Assembly: GCF_000496075.1 (NCBI RefSeq)
Contig: NZ_AWXZ01000017.1
Span: 1-64,000, forward strand
Direction of reading: 5' to 3'
DNA length: 64,000 nt
Origin: Lutibaculum baratangense AMV1
Lineage (GTDB): Bacteria; Pseudomonadota; Alphaproteobacteria; Rhizobiales; Tepidamorphaceae
Shown: one piece after another, positions 17,182-25,551 of the stretch
Position numbering within the stretch: position 1 is the stretch's first letter
How the letters are laid out: each line of letters opens with the position of its first letter
The notes under the pieces: model-generated
The model's input: the letters and a program-made list of their open reading frames with translations, nothing else
Told to the model about the DNA's origin: nothing
Databases searched by the model: none
Program-made: the position numbers and the translations under genes

Positions 17182-18101
17182 GGGACGATCTCCATGCCGT
17201 CTTCGGCCACGACCCAGCCCGCCGCCTCGACGGTCAAGCGCTCGGGCGAGCCTTCGATCAGGATCGGGTTCGTGTTGTTGATGTGGATGTAGATGCGCCG
17301 CCCGATCCCGCTTCCCGCGAACGCCTCGAGCGACCCGCCGTCCCCAGAGATCGGCACGTGGCCCATGCGCCGGCCGGTCTTTCGGCCCACGCCGGCCGAC
17401 ATCATTTCGTCGTCGGTGAAGACCGTGCCGTCGAACAGGAGCGCGTCCGCCCCCTCGGCCCGCTCGAGCACATCCTCGTCGACGAGGGCGCAGCCCGGCA
17501 GGTAGACGAGACGCTTGTCCCCGGCCCGCACCTCGAGGCCGACCGTCGCCTCGGTGCGCCTGTCGGTCTCGACCTCGCCGGCCTCCGCGTAGAGCGGCAC
17601 CTTGCCCGGCGCGAGGAAGGGCACGACCGAGAGTGCTTCAAGCGGCGCGAAGGCTGCCTCCGGCTCGATCGTCCGCCATTCGACGACGTCGTCGGCCAGG
17701 ACCGAGAAGATCGGGTTCTGCCGCAGGTATCGGGCGGTGGTCGCCGTCGCCCAGAGCGTGAGCCCGGAGCGCTCCCTGAGCGACAGGAGGCCCGCCACGT
17801 GGTCGACATCGGCGTTCGTCAGCACGACCGAGCCTATCGGGGTGTGCCGCGCCTCGCCGGTGGGCCAGAGCGCCTGAGTGGCACCGATCTGCTCGCGAAT
17901 GTCGGGGCTGCAGTTCAGGATCGCCCATGTTCGGCCGTCGACCGACACCGCGAGCGAGGACTGCGTCCGTCGCGGCACCCGCGGATCGCCCGCCCAGGCG
18001 AGGGAACAGACGGGACAGCGGCAGTTCCACTGTGGACTTCCCCCGCCGGCCGCCGAGCCGAGCACGATGACCCGCAGGTGGCCGACGGGGGTGGACGTCA
18101 T
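17178..18101 (-). CDS. pqqB: PqqB, metallo-beta-lactamase-fold PQQ biosynthesis hydroxylase
   Basis: 307 aa, typical length. The structural zinc motif Cys27-x-Cys29-x2-Cys32 (NCRCPVC) follows the conserved GSAAGGGSPQW. The active-site motif reads TNADVDHVAGLL, the PqqB variant of the lactamase HxHxDH. It acts on the crosslinked, released Glu-Tyr intermediate. ATG 18101 lies 7 bases after the pqqA stop. Confidence 0.96.
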   Translation of the reverse strand: MTSTPVGHLRVIVLGSAAGGGSPQWNCRCPVCSLAWAGDPRVPRRTQSSLAVSVDGRTWAILNCSPDIREQIGATQALWPTGEARHTPIGSVVLTNADVDHVAGLLSLRERSGLTLWATATTARYLRQNPIFSVLADDVVEWRTIEPEAAFAPLEALSVVPFLAPGKVPLYAEAGEVETDRRTEATVGLEVRAGDKRLVYLPGCALVDEDVLERAEGADALLFDGTVFTDDEMMSAGVGRKTGRRMGHVPISGDGGSLEAFAGSGIGRRIYIHINNTNPILIEGSPERLTVEAAGWVVAEDGMEIVP

Positions 18102-18108
18102 CTAGCCC

Positions 18109-18189
18109 TCAGAGAAGGGCCGGGAAATAGTCGTTGATCTCAAGTGCGACGCAGACTTCCACGACGCACGGCTTGTGCCACGCCTTCAT
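18109..18189 (-). CDS. pqqA: PqqA, precursor peptide of PQQ
   Basis: 26 aa, very short but clearly placed: AGGAGGG ribosome site, ATG 18187-18189, stop 18109-18111, then pqqB 7 bases on. The peptide begins MKAWHKPCVVEVCV and contains EINDY, giving the required Glu17-x3-Tyr21 pair that PqqE crosslinks to form the PQQ skeleton. It also has two cysteines (8 and 13). Its position ahead of pqqBCDE leaves little doubt. Confidence 0.93.
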   Translation of the reverse strand: MKAWHKPCVVEVCVALEINDYFPALL

Positions 18190-18568
18190 GTGGACCCTCC
18201 TTGGCAAGATCAGATTGCTTCACCGCTTCCCTATCGGAAGATAGAGAAGCTTAGGCACGTTCTAAACTTGTGTCAAACGGCGCAAGCGCCCGGCACGTTC
18301 CTCGCCGGACACCGTTTTCGCGACTGCAGAAGATCTTGCTGCAAAGCGGCAACCGCTCGAAAAGGCGAAGTATCGCGAGGAGAACTCCGGACCAGAGGTC
18401 CGGCCGCCGCCGGATCGACCGGTTCGATCGCGAAGCCGCCGAAACTGAGATGGGCGCGGCCCCCTCGGGGGCCCCACGTCCGGGCAAATCGTGATCGCCC
18501 CGTGATCGCAACGCGGCGAGGCCTGCTGATCCAACTCAACCGCCCTTTCGCAGAGGAGACGCCCCCTC
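18190..18568. other. Intergenic region between pqqA and an acyltransferase gene
   Basis: 379 bases without a gene. It holds the pqqA promoter candidate (18248-18276), a 7-2-7 inverted repeat GGCCCCC/GGGGGCC at 18458-18473, and a direct repeat GTGATCGC at 18491 and 18502 (11-base period). A GAGGAGA ribosome site at 18553-18559 serves the acyltransferase GTG start. No other feature was recognised. Confidence 0.5.
18248..18276 (-). promoter_or_regulatory. Sigma70-type promoter candidate for pqqABCDE
   Basis: Read on the minus strand: -35 TTGACA (18271-18276, consensus), a 17-base spacer, -10 TAAGCT (18248-18253, three of six). A start near 18241 would leave about a 50-base leader before pqqA. 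The -10 match is only fair, so an activator may be needed. Confidence 0.5.
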
Positions 18569-19762
18569 GTGTCGGCGGGAAAGACCAACATGCGCCGCGA
18601 GTCTACGATTGGATTCGCCAATTCTTATCAATTCGAAGCGACACTCGCGCGCCTTCGAGGGGCAGGAGGAGGTGCGGTGCGTTCCGGATCGAGACTGAGG
18701 GTCCTGGTGGACGGCAGCGGAAACTCGCTGACCTTCGTCCGGCTGCTCTGCGCGCTGGCCGTGGTCGTCTCGCATTCCTTCCAGGTCGTCGGGGGCGCGG
18801 ACGCCGTGCAGCCGCTCGGCCTCCTCACGCCCTACGATCTCGGCCAGCACGCGGTGAACGCGTTCTTCGCGATGTCGGGCCTCACCCTGTCCGCCAGCGT
18901 CACGAGAAACACCGACCTCCGCCGGTTCGCGGTCGCGCGCTGCCTCCGCATCTTTCCGGGCCTCGTCGCGTTCGGCGTCGTCTTCGCATTCCTGCTCGGC
19001 CCGTTCCTCTCCTCGCGCGCCGTGGGCGAGTATTTCCTCGACATCCACACCTATCTCTACCCCTTGCGCGTGCTCCTCTATTTCAGCGACGCGGCCCCGC
19101 CCCAGGGGATCTTCGAGACCGTTCCGATGGCCGGACTGGTCAACGCGCCGCTCTGGACGGTGCGCTACGAGCTCGTAGCCTACGCCGGACTCGCCCTCCT
19201 CGTCGCCAGCGGCCTCTTCCTGCGCGCCTGGGGCCTCGCCTTGGCGAGCGCAGCGATCATAGCCTACTGGTCCGTCTTCGAGATCTTTCCCGAACTCGGC
19301 GCCGGTATCGGCGGCTTCGCGAGCCTCGGACGGTTCGGCCTCTGCTTCCTGCTCGGCGTGCTCGCCTTCGTCCTGCGCGACCGCATCGTCCTGTCGGCCT
19401 ATGGCGTCGTCGCCGGGGCGGCAGCGCTCTGGCTTCTGAACGGCACGGCGGCGGATCGGCTCGCGAACATCCTGTTCGTGGCGTATCTGGTCTTCTTCCT
19501 GGGTTCGCTGTCCTTCGGCGCCCTCGGCCGCTGGGCGCAGCGCACCGACATCTCCTACGGCACCTATCTCTACGGATGGCCGATCCAGCAGACCCTGGTG
19601 ATGGCGCTTCCCGGGCTCGGCGTGCCTCTTCACCTCGCGCTGTCGCTCATCCTCGCGCCGATCGCGGGCCTCCTCTCCTGGCACTACGTCGAGGAGAGGG
19701 CGATGCGGCTCAAGGGGCGCTTCCGCTTCAAGACGCGCCCGATCCCGCCGACGAACGGCTGA
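18569..19762 (+). CDS. Acyltransferase family 3 membrane protein
   Basis: 397 aa from GTG 18569 (GAGGAGA upstream); ATG 18590 is an alternative. About ten membrane helices. The N-terminal LTFVRLLCALAVVVSHSF holds the conserved His of the family (OafA/NodX-like O-acyltransferases). The final helix ends SWHYVEERAM, also typical. Such enzymes acetylate or succinylate surface polysaccharides or lipids; the substrate cannot be inferred. It stands alone and converges with a pseudogene region. Confidence 0.85.
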   Translation: MSAGKTNMRRESTIGFANSYQFEATLARLRGAGGGAVRSGSRLRVLVDGSGNSLTFVRLLCALAVVVSHSFQVVGGADAVQPLGLLTPYDLGQHAVNAFFAMSGLTLSASVTRNTDLRRFAVARCLRIFPGLVAFGVVFAFLLGPFLSSRAVGEYFLDIHTYLYPLRVLLYFSDAAPPQGIFETVPMAGLVNAPLWTVRYELVAYAGLALLVASGLFLRAWGLALASAAIIAYWSVFEIFPELGAGIGGFASLGRFGLCFLLGVLAFVLRDRIVLSAYGVVAGAAALWLLNGTAADRLANILFVAYLVFFLGSLSFGALGRWAQRTDISYGTYLYGWPIQQTLVMALPGLGVPLHLALSLILAPIAGLLSWHYVEERAMRLKGRFRFKTRPIPPTNG

Positions 19763-19899
19763 CCAGGCGACGGCCGCCATCCCGCGATAAATCTCTTCGA
19801 TGCCGGCTTCGCAGTGATGATGACCCCACTCTCCCAGGAACTGAGGTCCCGGGGAAAGCCGGGGCGGCTCGTGCCACCCCGTGGAGATTGGCGTGCTGG

Positions 19900-21066
19900 T
19901 GCCGCCTCGCGCGGCGATACGCTCGGCCGGTGCTGCGATGCCGCTCGCGAACGTGTTGCGGCCGACCTTGTGCTTGATGTCCGCCTCGTCGTCTGGTGAC
20001 ACGTCGAACTCCGCCCACCACTCGACGAAGGTGCGGTCGCCCTCGGTGACGGGCGTGCAGCGGAATGTCGCGACGTAGTTCTCGATCGGCATCGGCGAGA
20101 CGAGGATGTTGTACGTGAACGAATGGTCGAGGTCGGGAAAGGCGGGAGACGCTCGCGAAGATGGCCGCCGTCAGCGAGCGTGAAGTTGCGCACGCAGCCG
20201 ACCTGGTCGCTCGGCCTGCCGTCCTCGACGTGGCTCTCCGCGATCAGGGGATGCCAGTCGCCATGGCCGTTGAAGTCGCGCGCCAGCGCCCAGACGCGGT
20301 CGATCGGGGCGTCGATGACGCCGACGATCGGCAGCTCGCCGCCCATCTGGGCGTACTGGTTGAGGAAGTCGACCGCGTCCGACCCGCCGAGGACCACGAA
20401 CATCCCGTCGACGCCGTTCGGCTCGAGCGGCAACTGCGCGATGACCGACGAGTAGTCCTTCGTTCCGAGCGGAATGAAGTGCTTGGCGCTGACCTTGCCG
20501 CCCGCCTCGCAACAGGTGGCCATGAAGCCGAAGATCTGGGCGTAGGGGAAGGAATAGTCCTCAGAGACGATGACGATGTTGTCCCAGCCCCGCTCCTCGA
20601 CGAGGTAGCGCCCGAGCGGCGCCGTCCACTGGGCCCCTTCGGTGTTGAAGCGGTAGAAGTTCTCGGCCGGATCGACGAGCGTCGTCTCGATGGCCGCCGA
20701 GCCGCCGTTGAGGAAGGTCGTGTCGGGATGCTCCTTGGCGTACTGCGCCAGGCGGATGCCTTCGGAGCCCGAGAGCGGCCCGACCATGATGTCGACGTCG
20801 TCCTGCTCCACGAGCCGGCGGGCCGACGCCAGGGCGACGTCGGGATTGCCGTCCGACGAGGCGGAGGTGAACTCGATCTTCTTGCCCGCGATGTTCCAGT
20901 CGAACTCCTCGAAGGCGAGCTCCATGCCGCGCAGGCCGTCCTTGCCCGGCTCGGCGAACGGCCCCTCGAGCGTGGCGAGGTCGCCGAAATGGATCGTCTC
21001 CTCCTGCGCGTGAAGGGCGGTGGCCATGAGGCCCGTGGCGAGCGCGGACGCGGGCGTCCGGCTCAC
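19900..21066 (-). pseudogene. Chimeric remnant: ABC binding protein fused to a frameshifted SRPBCC protein
   Basis: From 21066 down to about 20322 the frame encodes a type I periplasmic binding protein (EETIHFGDLATLEGPFAEPG, IMVGPLSGSEGIRL, IVIVSEDYSFPYAQIFGF) that stops abruptly at GGELPIVG, about 250 aa instead of about 400. The same frame then runs straight into an SRPBCC (Bet v1-like) domain lacking its start (VIDAPIDRVWALARDF, WHPLIAESHVEDG). At about 20138-20147 the SRPBCC frame breaks; continuation (AFPDLDHSFTYNILVSP, ENYVATFRCTPVTEGDR) is one base out of frame. No stop follows the expected SRPBCC end. The GTG at 21066 overlaps the previous gene's stop, and the signal peptide looks truncated. 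A deletion joined two genes, then a frameshift occurred. The lower boundary is approximate. Confidence 0.7.
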
Positions 21067-22002
21067 TTCGTCTCGATGCTGCCTTCCGGTGCGGCTTCGG
21101 CCGCGAGCGTGGCGACTGCATCGGCCCAGGCGGGGTCGTCGGGGTAGAGCGCGCTACGCAGGAAGGCGGTTGAAAGTCGTTGGATCGCGGCGACCCGCTC
21201 TGGCCGTTCGTCCGTCGTCTCACGCGCCTCGTACCCCGGGGATGCCGCCAAGAGCGTGCTCGCCGCCAAACGCCGTGAACAGCGCTTTTGGCGACGGACT
21301 GAGGTCGTAGGCATCGCGCCACCAGTCCGGTCCTCGCGTGGTCAGTCCACCCTTGTCCGCGTCACCGGCTATGACCAGCGTGGGCGTGGTCATGCCGGAA
21401 AAATCTGGGTGCATGAACGGCAGCGAGCGGGCTGCAAACGGGTTCAGATCCTTACCGCCACGACCGGGTGCCGCCAGCAGCACGCCCGCCTTGATGCGAG
21501 CATCCTTCCTGTGGACCACCGATCCGTCGTCAGGATCAGGATGGGTGGCCCCCAGCAATGTGCTGGCGGTCTGCCCACCCCATGAATGGCCGGCAACCGC
21601 GATGCGTGAGCGATCGAGCCGCCCCTGGACCATCGGCGCCTCGCCCTCGATGCGGTCGAAACGGTCGAGAATGGCCGCAAGGTCATCCTCACGGAATCGC
21701 CAGAACTGCGGGCGGCGAGGATCGCCCGGGGCAAGGCCCAGCATGCGCGAATCCAGGTGCGTCGGCTGGATCACGACAAAGCCGTGTGCCGCCCAGTGAT
21801 CGGCGAGGGGGCCGTAGGCGTACAGCGATTGGCCGTTGCCATGCGAGAAGATGATGACAGGCAATGCGTCGCCCATGGCCGGCGCGGAAACCCGCACCTG
21901 CAGGTCGACGCCACGCCCCGGAGACGGCAGGGCGATGGGAGCGATGGAGACGACGGCAGGCAGGCCAAGGCTCTGTGTGCGGGCTTTGTTTGAGCTGGAC
22001 AT
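21063..22002 (-). pseudogene. Alpha/beta hydrolase (dienelactone-hydrolase-like), frameshifted
   Basis: Starts at ATG 22002 with AGGAGG upstream. The lipase-type nucleophile motif GHSWGG and IIFSHGNGQSLY oxyanion region are intact, as are DADKGG (Asp) and GGEHALGG (His). Just after that His the frame meets a stop at 21220. Removing one G from CCCCGGGG at 21234-21241 restores GYEARETTDERPERV and 60 more residues to a stop at 21063. Either a one-base insertion or a homopolymer sequencing error. Divergent from a TetR gene with operator-like palindromes between them, so probably its target. Confidence 0.7.
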
Positions 22003-22028
22003 GGACAGCCATCCTCCTAACTATCAAA

Positions 22029-22070
22029 CGGATCAGTGATCCGATAAGCGATATGCGGATCATTGTTCCG
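22029..22070. promoter_or_regulatory. Paired operator candidates between hydrolase and TetR genes
   Basis: CGGATCAGTGATCCG (22029-22043) is a perfect 7-1-7 palindrome. CGGATCATTGTTCCG (22056-22070) is an imperfect second copy 27 bases downstream. Both lie between the divergent start codons (22002 and 22089), the usual place for autoregulatory TetR sites. Confidence 0.6.
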
Positions 22071-22088
22071 TTTATCAAGAGGGCGACA

Positions 22089-22724
22089 ATGGCCGCGTCC
22101 GAATCCCGCAATGCGACCAACTCCGCCTCCCCGACCAAGGACGCCGGCAAGACGTCCGCGCCCCGAAGGCGCGCCGATGCGCGCAGAAACGAGGAAGCGC
22201 TTCTGGAGGCCGCGAAGATCGTGTTCGCCCGTTCGGGAGTTGATGCACCGATCCGGGAGATCGCCGCACAGGCAGGTGTCGGGCTGGGTACGCTCTACCG
22301 CCGTTTCCCGACCCGCGCCGACCTGGTGGCGGCGGTGTTCCGCCGCGAGGTCGATGCCTGTGCCGATGCGGCAGAACCGTTGGCCGCCGAGCGCGGGCCT
22401 GCGGATGCACTCGCGGCCTGGCTGATGCTCTACACGCGCTTCCTGGCCACCAAACAGGGGCTGGCCGCCGCGCTTCATTCCGGCGACCCGGCATTCGCCA
22501 CCTTGCCGGACTATTTCCGAAACCGGTTCGAGCCTGCCCTGTCGATGCTGCTGAACGCCGCCGCCGATGCGGGAGAAGTCCGTGCCGACGTCGCGCCCTA
22601 CGATCTGCTGCGCGCGATCGGCAACCTCGCCGTGTCGACCGGGGAGGATGGAGCGGCGCACACCGAACGCATGGTCATGCTGCTGCTGGACGGCCTGCGC
22701 CACGGCGCGGCCACGCCGAGATAG
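22089..22724 (+). CDS. TetR/AcrR family transcriptional regulator
   Basis: 211 aa from ATG 22089 (AGAGGG upstream). An in-frame ATG at 22053 lies just before the second palindrome and was rejected for that reason. The N-terminal helix-turn-helix reads IREIAAQAGVGLGTLYRRFPTRADL, the canonical TetR signature. The C-terminal ligand domain has no named motif. It is probably a repressor of the divergent hydrolase and of itself. Confidence 0.88.
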   Translation: MAASESRNATNSASPTKDAGKTSAPRRRADARRNEEALLEAAKIVFARSGVDAPIREIAAQAGVGLGTLYRRFPTRADLVAAVFRREVDACADAAEPLAAERGPADALAAWLMLYTRFLATKQGLAAALHSGDPAFATLPDYFRNRFEPALSMLLNAAADAGEVRADVAPYDLLRAIGNLAVSTGEDGAAHTERMVMLLLDGLRHGAATPR

Positions 22725-22754
22725 CCGGGATCGCTTCGAGGGCGCGCGCGAGAA

Positions 22755-22994
22755 TCAGCCGATGACCTCTGTGCGCGGCCTGTCGCCGGCGCGCGAGAGT
22801 TCCGCGTGCCAGTGGCCGGTCGCGTCCTCCCAGACGATGCCCGTGGTCTCGCCCGGGCGCATCTGCTTGCACGCCGCCCGCCGCGCCGCGCCGAAGGCCG
22901 CATCATGGCTGGGAAAGGTCTCGGAATAGGTCCCGTTCACGAGATAGGCCCAGCCGCCGTCATGTTCGACGACCCGATATTTCACGCCGCTCAT
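22755..22994 (-). CDS. DUF2188-type small protein
   Basis: 79 aa, opening YRVVEHDGGWAYLVNGTYSE with SHDAAFGAARRAA, as in the DUF2188 family. No signal peptide, no catalytic motif. Function unknown; the family is common in stress-related small genes. It ends close to the TetR gene and stands 99 bases after the DUF5996/GNAT gene on the same strand. Confidence 0.7.
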   Translation of the reverse strand: MSGVKYRVVEHDGGWAYLVNGTYSETFPSHDAAFGAARRAACKQMRPGETTGIVWEDATGHWHAELSRAGDRPRTEVIG

Positions 22995-23093
22995 TTCGTT
23001 GCTCCTGCCGTTTTCCTGTTTGCTGGTCGCGCTGCGGGGATTCCTCCAAAGGGAAGAGGCGCAGAGCCGCGCCGATCCGCCGGCACCCTCCCG

Positions 23094-24341
23094 TCACCGG
23101 CGCACCACGTCCTGCCATTCCGGGTGCCGTCCGATCTGCGCCTTCGCGAAGGGGCAGAGCGGCAGGATGGCGACCCCATCGCGGCGGGCGTCCTCGATCG
23201 CCTGGCGCACCAGTCTCTCGCCGACCTTGCGGCCGCGCAGCGCCGCAGGCACTTCCGTGTGATCGATGATGATCAGGCCTCCGCCGGCGCGGCTGTAGGT
23301 CATCTCGGCTTCTTCGCCGTCGATGACGAGGCGGTAGCGCCCCTTCGAGGCGCCATCCTCCCGCTCGACCGTCCCGCCGCCGCTCGAGGCTGTGGGCTCG
23401 ACCGTTTCGGCGTCCGGCCGGCGGACCTGCCGCGGCGCTCCATGCGCGCATTCGAGGAGCTCGCGGTCCCATCCGCCCAGCTCGGCCGCCGCCTCGTAGG
23501 TCGAGACGAGAAATGCCAGCAGAGCTTCGTCGGGATCGGCGGCCGACCGCACGGCGTCGTAGGGGAGAATGAACTCCGACAGTCCCTCGTGCCAGAATGC
23601 CGCCTCGGGCCGGACCGTCGCCGCCCGGTAGCCTGCCGGTGCCGGATAGGCGTAGGCGTAGAAGGCGGGATAGTCGATCCCGTTGCCGCCCGGCCAGAAG
23701 CCCGCCGAGGACACCTCGCGGTCATAGGCCTCCTGCGCCACGTCGTCGGGCAGGGCGGGAATGCCCGCCGGATGGAGCGGCGCGCGCCGGCCCGAGAACC
23801 GGGTCACGGCGAGGTCGAGAGCGCCCCAGAAGAGGTGGACGGGGCTCGACTTGCCGAGGAAGGACGTGCGGAACCGGCTGAAGACCCTGTCGGCTGCCAT
23901 CAGGGCCTGATGGAAACGCTCAACGGCTTCGCGGTCGTAGGGCCGGTCGCGATCATCCTCGGCGAAGGGAACCGGGTCGGGCACCTCGTTCGGCCGGCCG
24001 TTGAAGGTCGGGGTGCCGCCGAGCTCCGTGATCAGCCGAGCGAAGCGCCCGTGGAACGTCGCGACTGTGGTCGGGCCGAGATCGAACGACGCTTGCCGGC
24101 CGTTGCCGCAGGTGCCCACCACCCGGTGCTCGCGCAGGTCGAACAGGATTTCGATGCCCGGGCCGTCGGGAATGGGCGAGGAGGCGAGACCCTGGGGCGT
24201 GACGTAGAAGGTCGCGTTCCAGGAATGGTTGAGCCATGGCGTGTGGGCGAGCCGGTACTTCCCCGCGATCTGGAGGTAGAGATGCAGCGCGGAGCACGTC
24301 TCGCGCCAGCCGAGGTAATCGAGTTCGGGCCATTTGTTCAT
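23094..24341 (-). CDS. DUF5996 domain fused to a small GNAT-type acetyltransferase domain
   Basis: 415 aa from ATG 24341. Residues about 1-305 read as a DUF5996 protein (WPELDYLGWRETCSALHLYL near the start, FWHEGLSEFILPYDAVR near the end). After a low-complexity linker, residues about 330-415 read as a GCN5-like YidJ-type acetyltransferase (ADHTEVPAALRGRKVG-like stretch, IIDHTEVPAALRGRKVG, ending PFAKAQIGRHPEWQDVV). Both domains are usually separate small proteins, so a fusion is unusual. The frame is continuous with no stop at the junction. Functions of both halves are unknown in detail. Confidence 0.7.
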   Translation of the reverse strand: MNKWPELDYLGWRETCSALHLYLQIAGKYRLAHTPWLNHSWNATFYVTPQGLASSPIPDGPGIEILFDLREHRVVGTCGNGRQASFDLGPTTVATFHGRFARLITELGGTPTFNGRPNEVPDPVPFAEDDRDRPYDREAVERFHQALMAADRVFSRFRTSFLGKSSPVHLFWGALDLAVTRFSGRRAPLHPAGIPALPDDVAQEAYDREVSSAGFWPGGNGIDYPAFYAYAYPAPAGYRAATVRPEAAFWHEGLSEFILPYDAVRSAADPDEALLAFLVSTYEAAAELGGWDRELLECAHGAPRQVRRPDAETVEPTASSGGGTVEREDGASKGRYRLVIDGEEAEMTYSRAGGGLIIIDHTEVPAALRGRKVGERLVRQAIEDARRDGVAILPLCPFAKAQIGRHPEWQDVVRR

Positions 24342-24366
24342 GGTCGTTTCTCCAGGCTGGTGCCGG

Positions 24367-25283
24367 TCAATCCGGAAGCGGGATGTGCTCGTTCCGGTCG
24401 TCGACGGGCAGGTCGAAGCGCCCCTTGCCCCAGTTCGCTGCCCGCCATTCGGCCTTCGCCTGTTCGATCCGCTCCCGCGACGAGGCGACGAAGTTCCACC
24501 AGATGTAGCGCGGTCCGCTGAAGGTCGCGCCACCGAGGATCATCAATCGCGCGCCCCGCTCTCCGGCGGCCACCGGAAGACCATCATCCGGCCCGCCTCG
24601 AAGTCCTGGCCCGCGACCGAGATCGAGCCCTCGACGATGTAGATGCCGCGGTCTTCGTGGCCGTCCGGCATCGGCAGCCGGCTTTCCGGCTCGAGCCTCA
24701 CGTCGGCGTAGAATGTTTCGGAGAACATTCTCGCGGGCGCGACCTTGCCATAGGCACTGCCGAGGATGAGCCTGACCGAGACGCCGTCGTCCTCGATGAT
24801 CGGCAGCGTCTCCTTGCCGTGATGCGCGAAGCTCGGCGCGATATCCTCGTGGCTTTCCGGCAGGGCCAGCCAGGTCTGGATGCCGAACAGGCTGTTCGGG
24901 CCGCTCCGCGCCGTCGCGGAGGTGCGCTCCGAATGGGTGACGCCGCGACCCGCGACCATCCAGTTCAGGGCGCCGGGACTGATGATCTGGTCGGCCCCGG
25001 TGCTGTCGCGGTGATGGAAGTCGCCCTTGAACAGGTAGGTCACCGTGCCGAGGCCGATATGGGGATGCGGTCGGACGTCGACCCCCTGCCCGGTCAAGAG
25101 CTCGGCCGGTCCCGCCTGGTCGAAGAAGATGAACGGACCGACCATCTGGCGCTTCGGCGCCGGCAGGGCACGCCGGACCTCGAATCCGCCGAGGTCGCGG
25201 GAGCGCGGGACGATGAGGGTCTCGATCGCATCGATCCCTACCTCGTCGGGGCAGCCGGGTTCGAGTGCCGGGTTCCAACTCAT
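24367..25283 (-). pseudogene. Pirin family protein, frameshifted near its C-terminus
   Basis: Starts at ATG 25283 (GAGAGGA 8 bases upstream). It has the pirin cupin metal site (RPHPHIGLGTVTYLF, later DSTGADQIISPGALNWM and THSE). The frame ends at 24543 after MMVFRWPPESGARD. The typical pirin C-terminus (GARLMILGGATFSGPRYIWW, then NFVASSRERIEQAKAEW) lies one frame away and ends at 24367. The break is at about 24550-24573 and one missing base would explain it. Pirins can have quercetin dioxygenase activity or act as regulators. It is either a pseudogene or a sequencing error. Confidence 0.7.
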
Positions 25284-25551
25284 GTGCGTCATCCTCTCGC
25301 GTCGGGCCACCGATGGCGACGCCACTTGCTCGCTCGCCCGACGGATGGGCCGTCACGCATGTCTGCAAGCGGATCGCCGAATTCGGTCGAACCGTCTTCA
25401 AGAAACCGAAGGAACTCAAGTCTTCGCGTGGCGACGAGCCTGATTGGGAGCAAGAACGGCACCGGCTCGGCAGGTTCTGCACCGCGGCGCTCAAGAGCGT
25501 TCGCTAGCGTCCTGAACAGGCGAATGCTATCCGCGAAATCGGGAGATTTGG

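Noticed and set aside
18254-18270. TTTAGAACGTGCCTAAG in the pqqA promoter as an Irr/ICE-type site
   Set aside because: Only the first half matches the iron control element; the second half has four of seven bases, too weak to claim iron control of pqq.
18175-19977. Long plus-strand frame (600 codons) across the acyltransferase
   Set aside because: Arg/Pro-rich out-of-frame reading of the acyltransferase gene with no domain; the 397-codon membrane protein in the other frame has clear helices.
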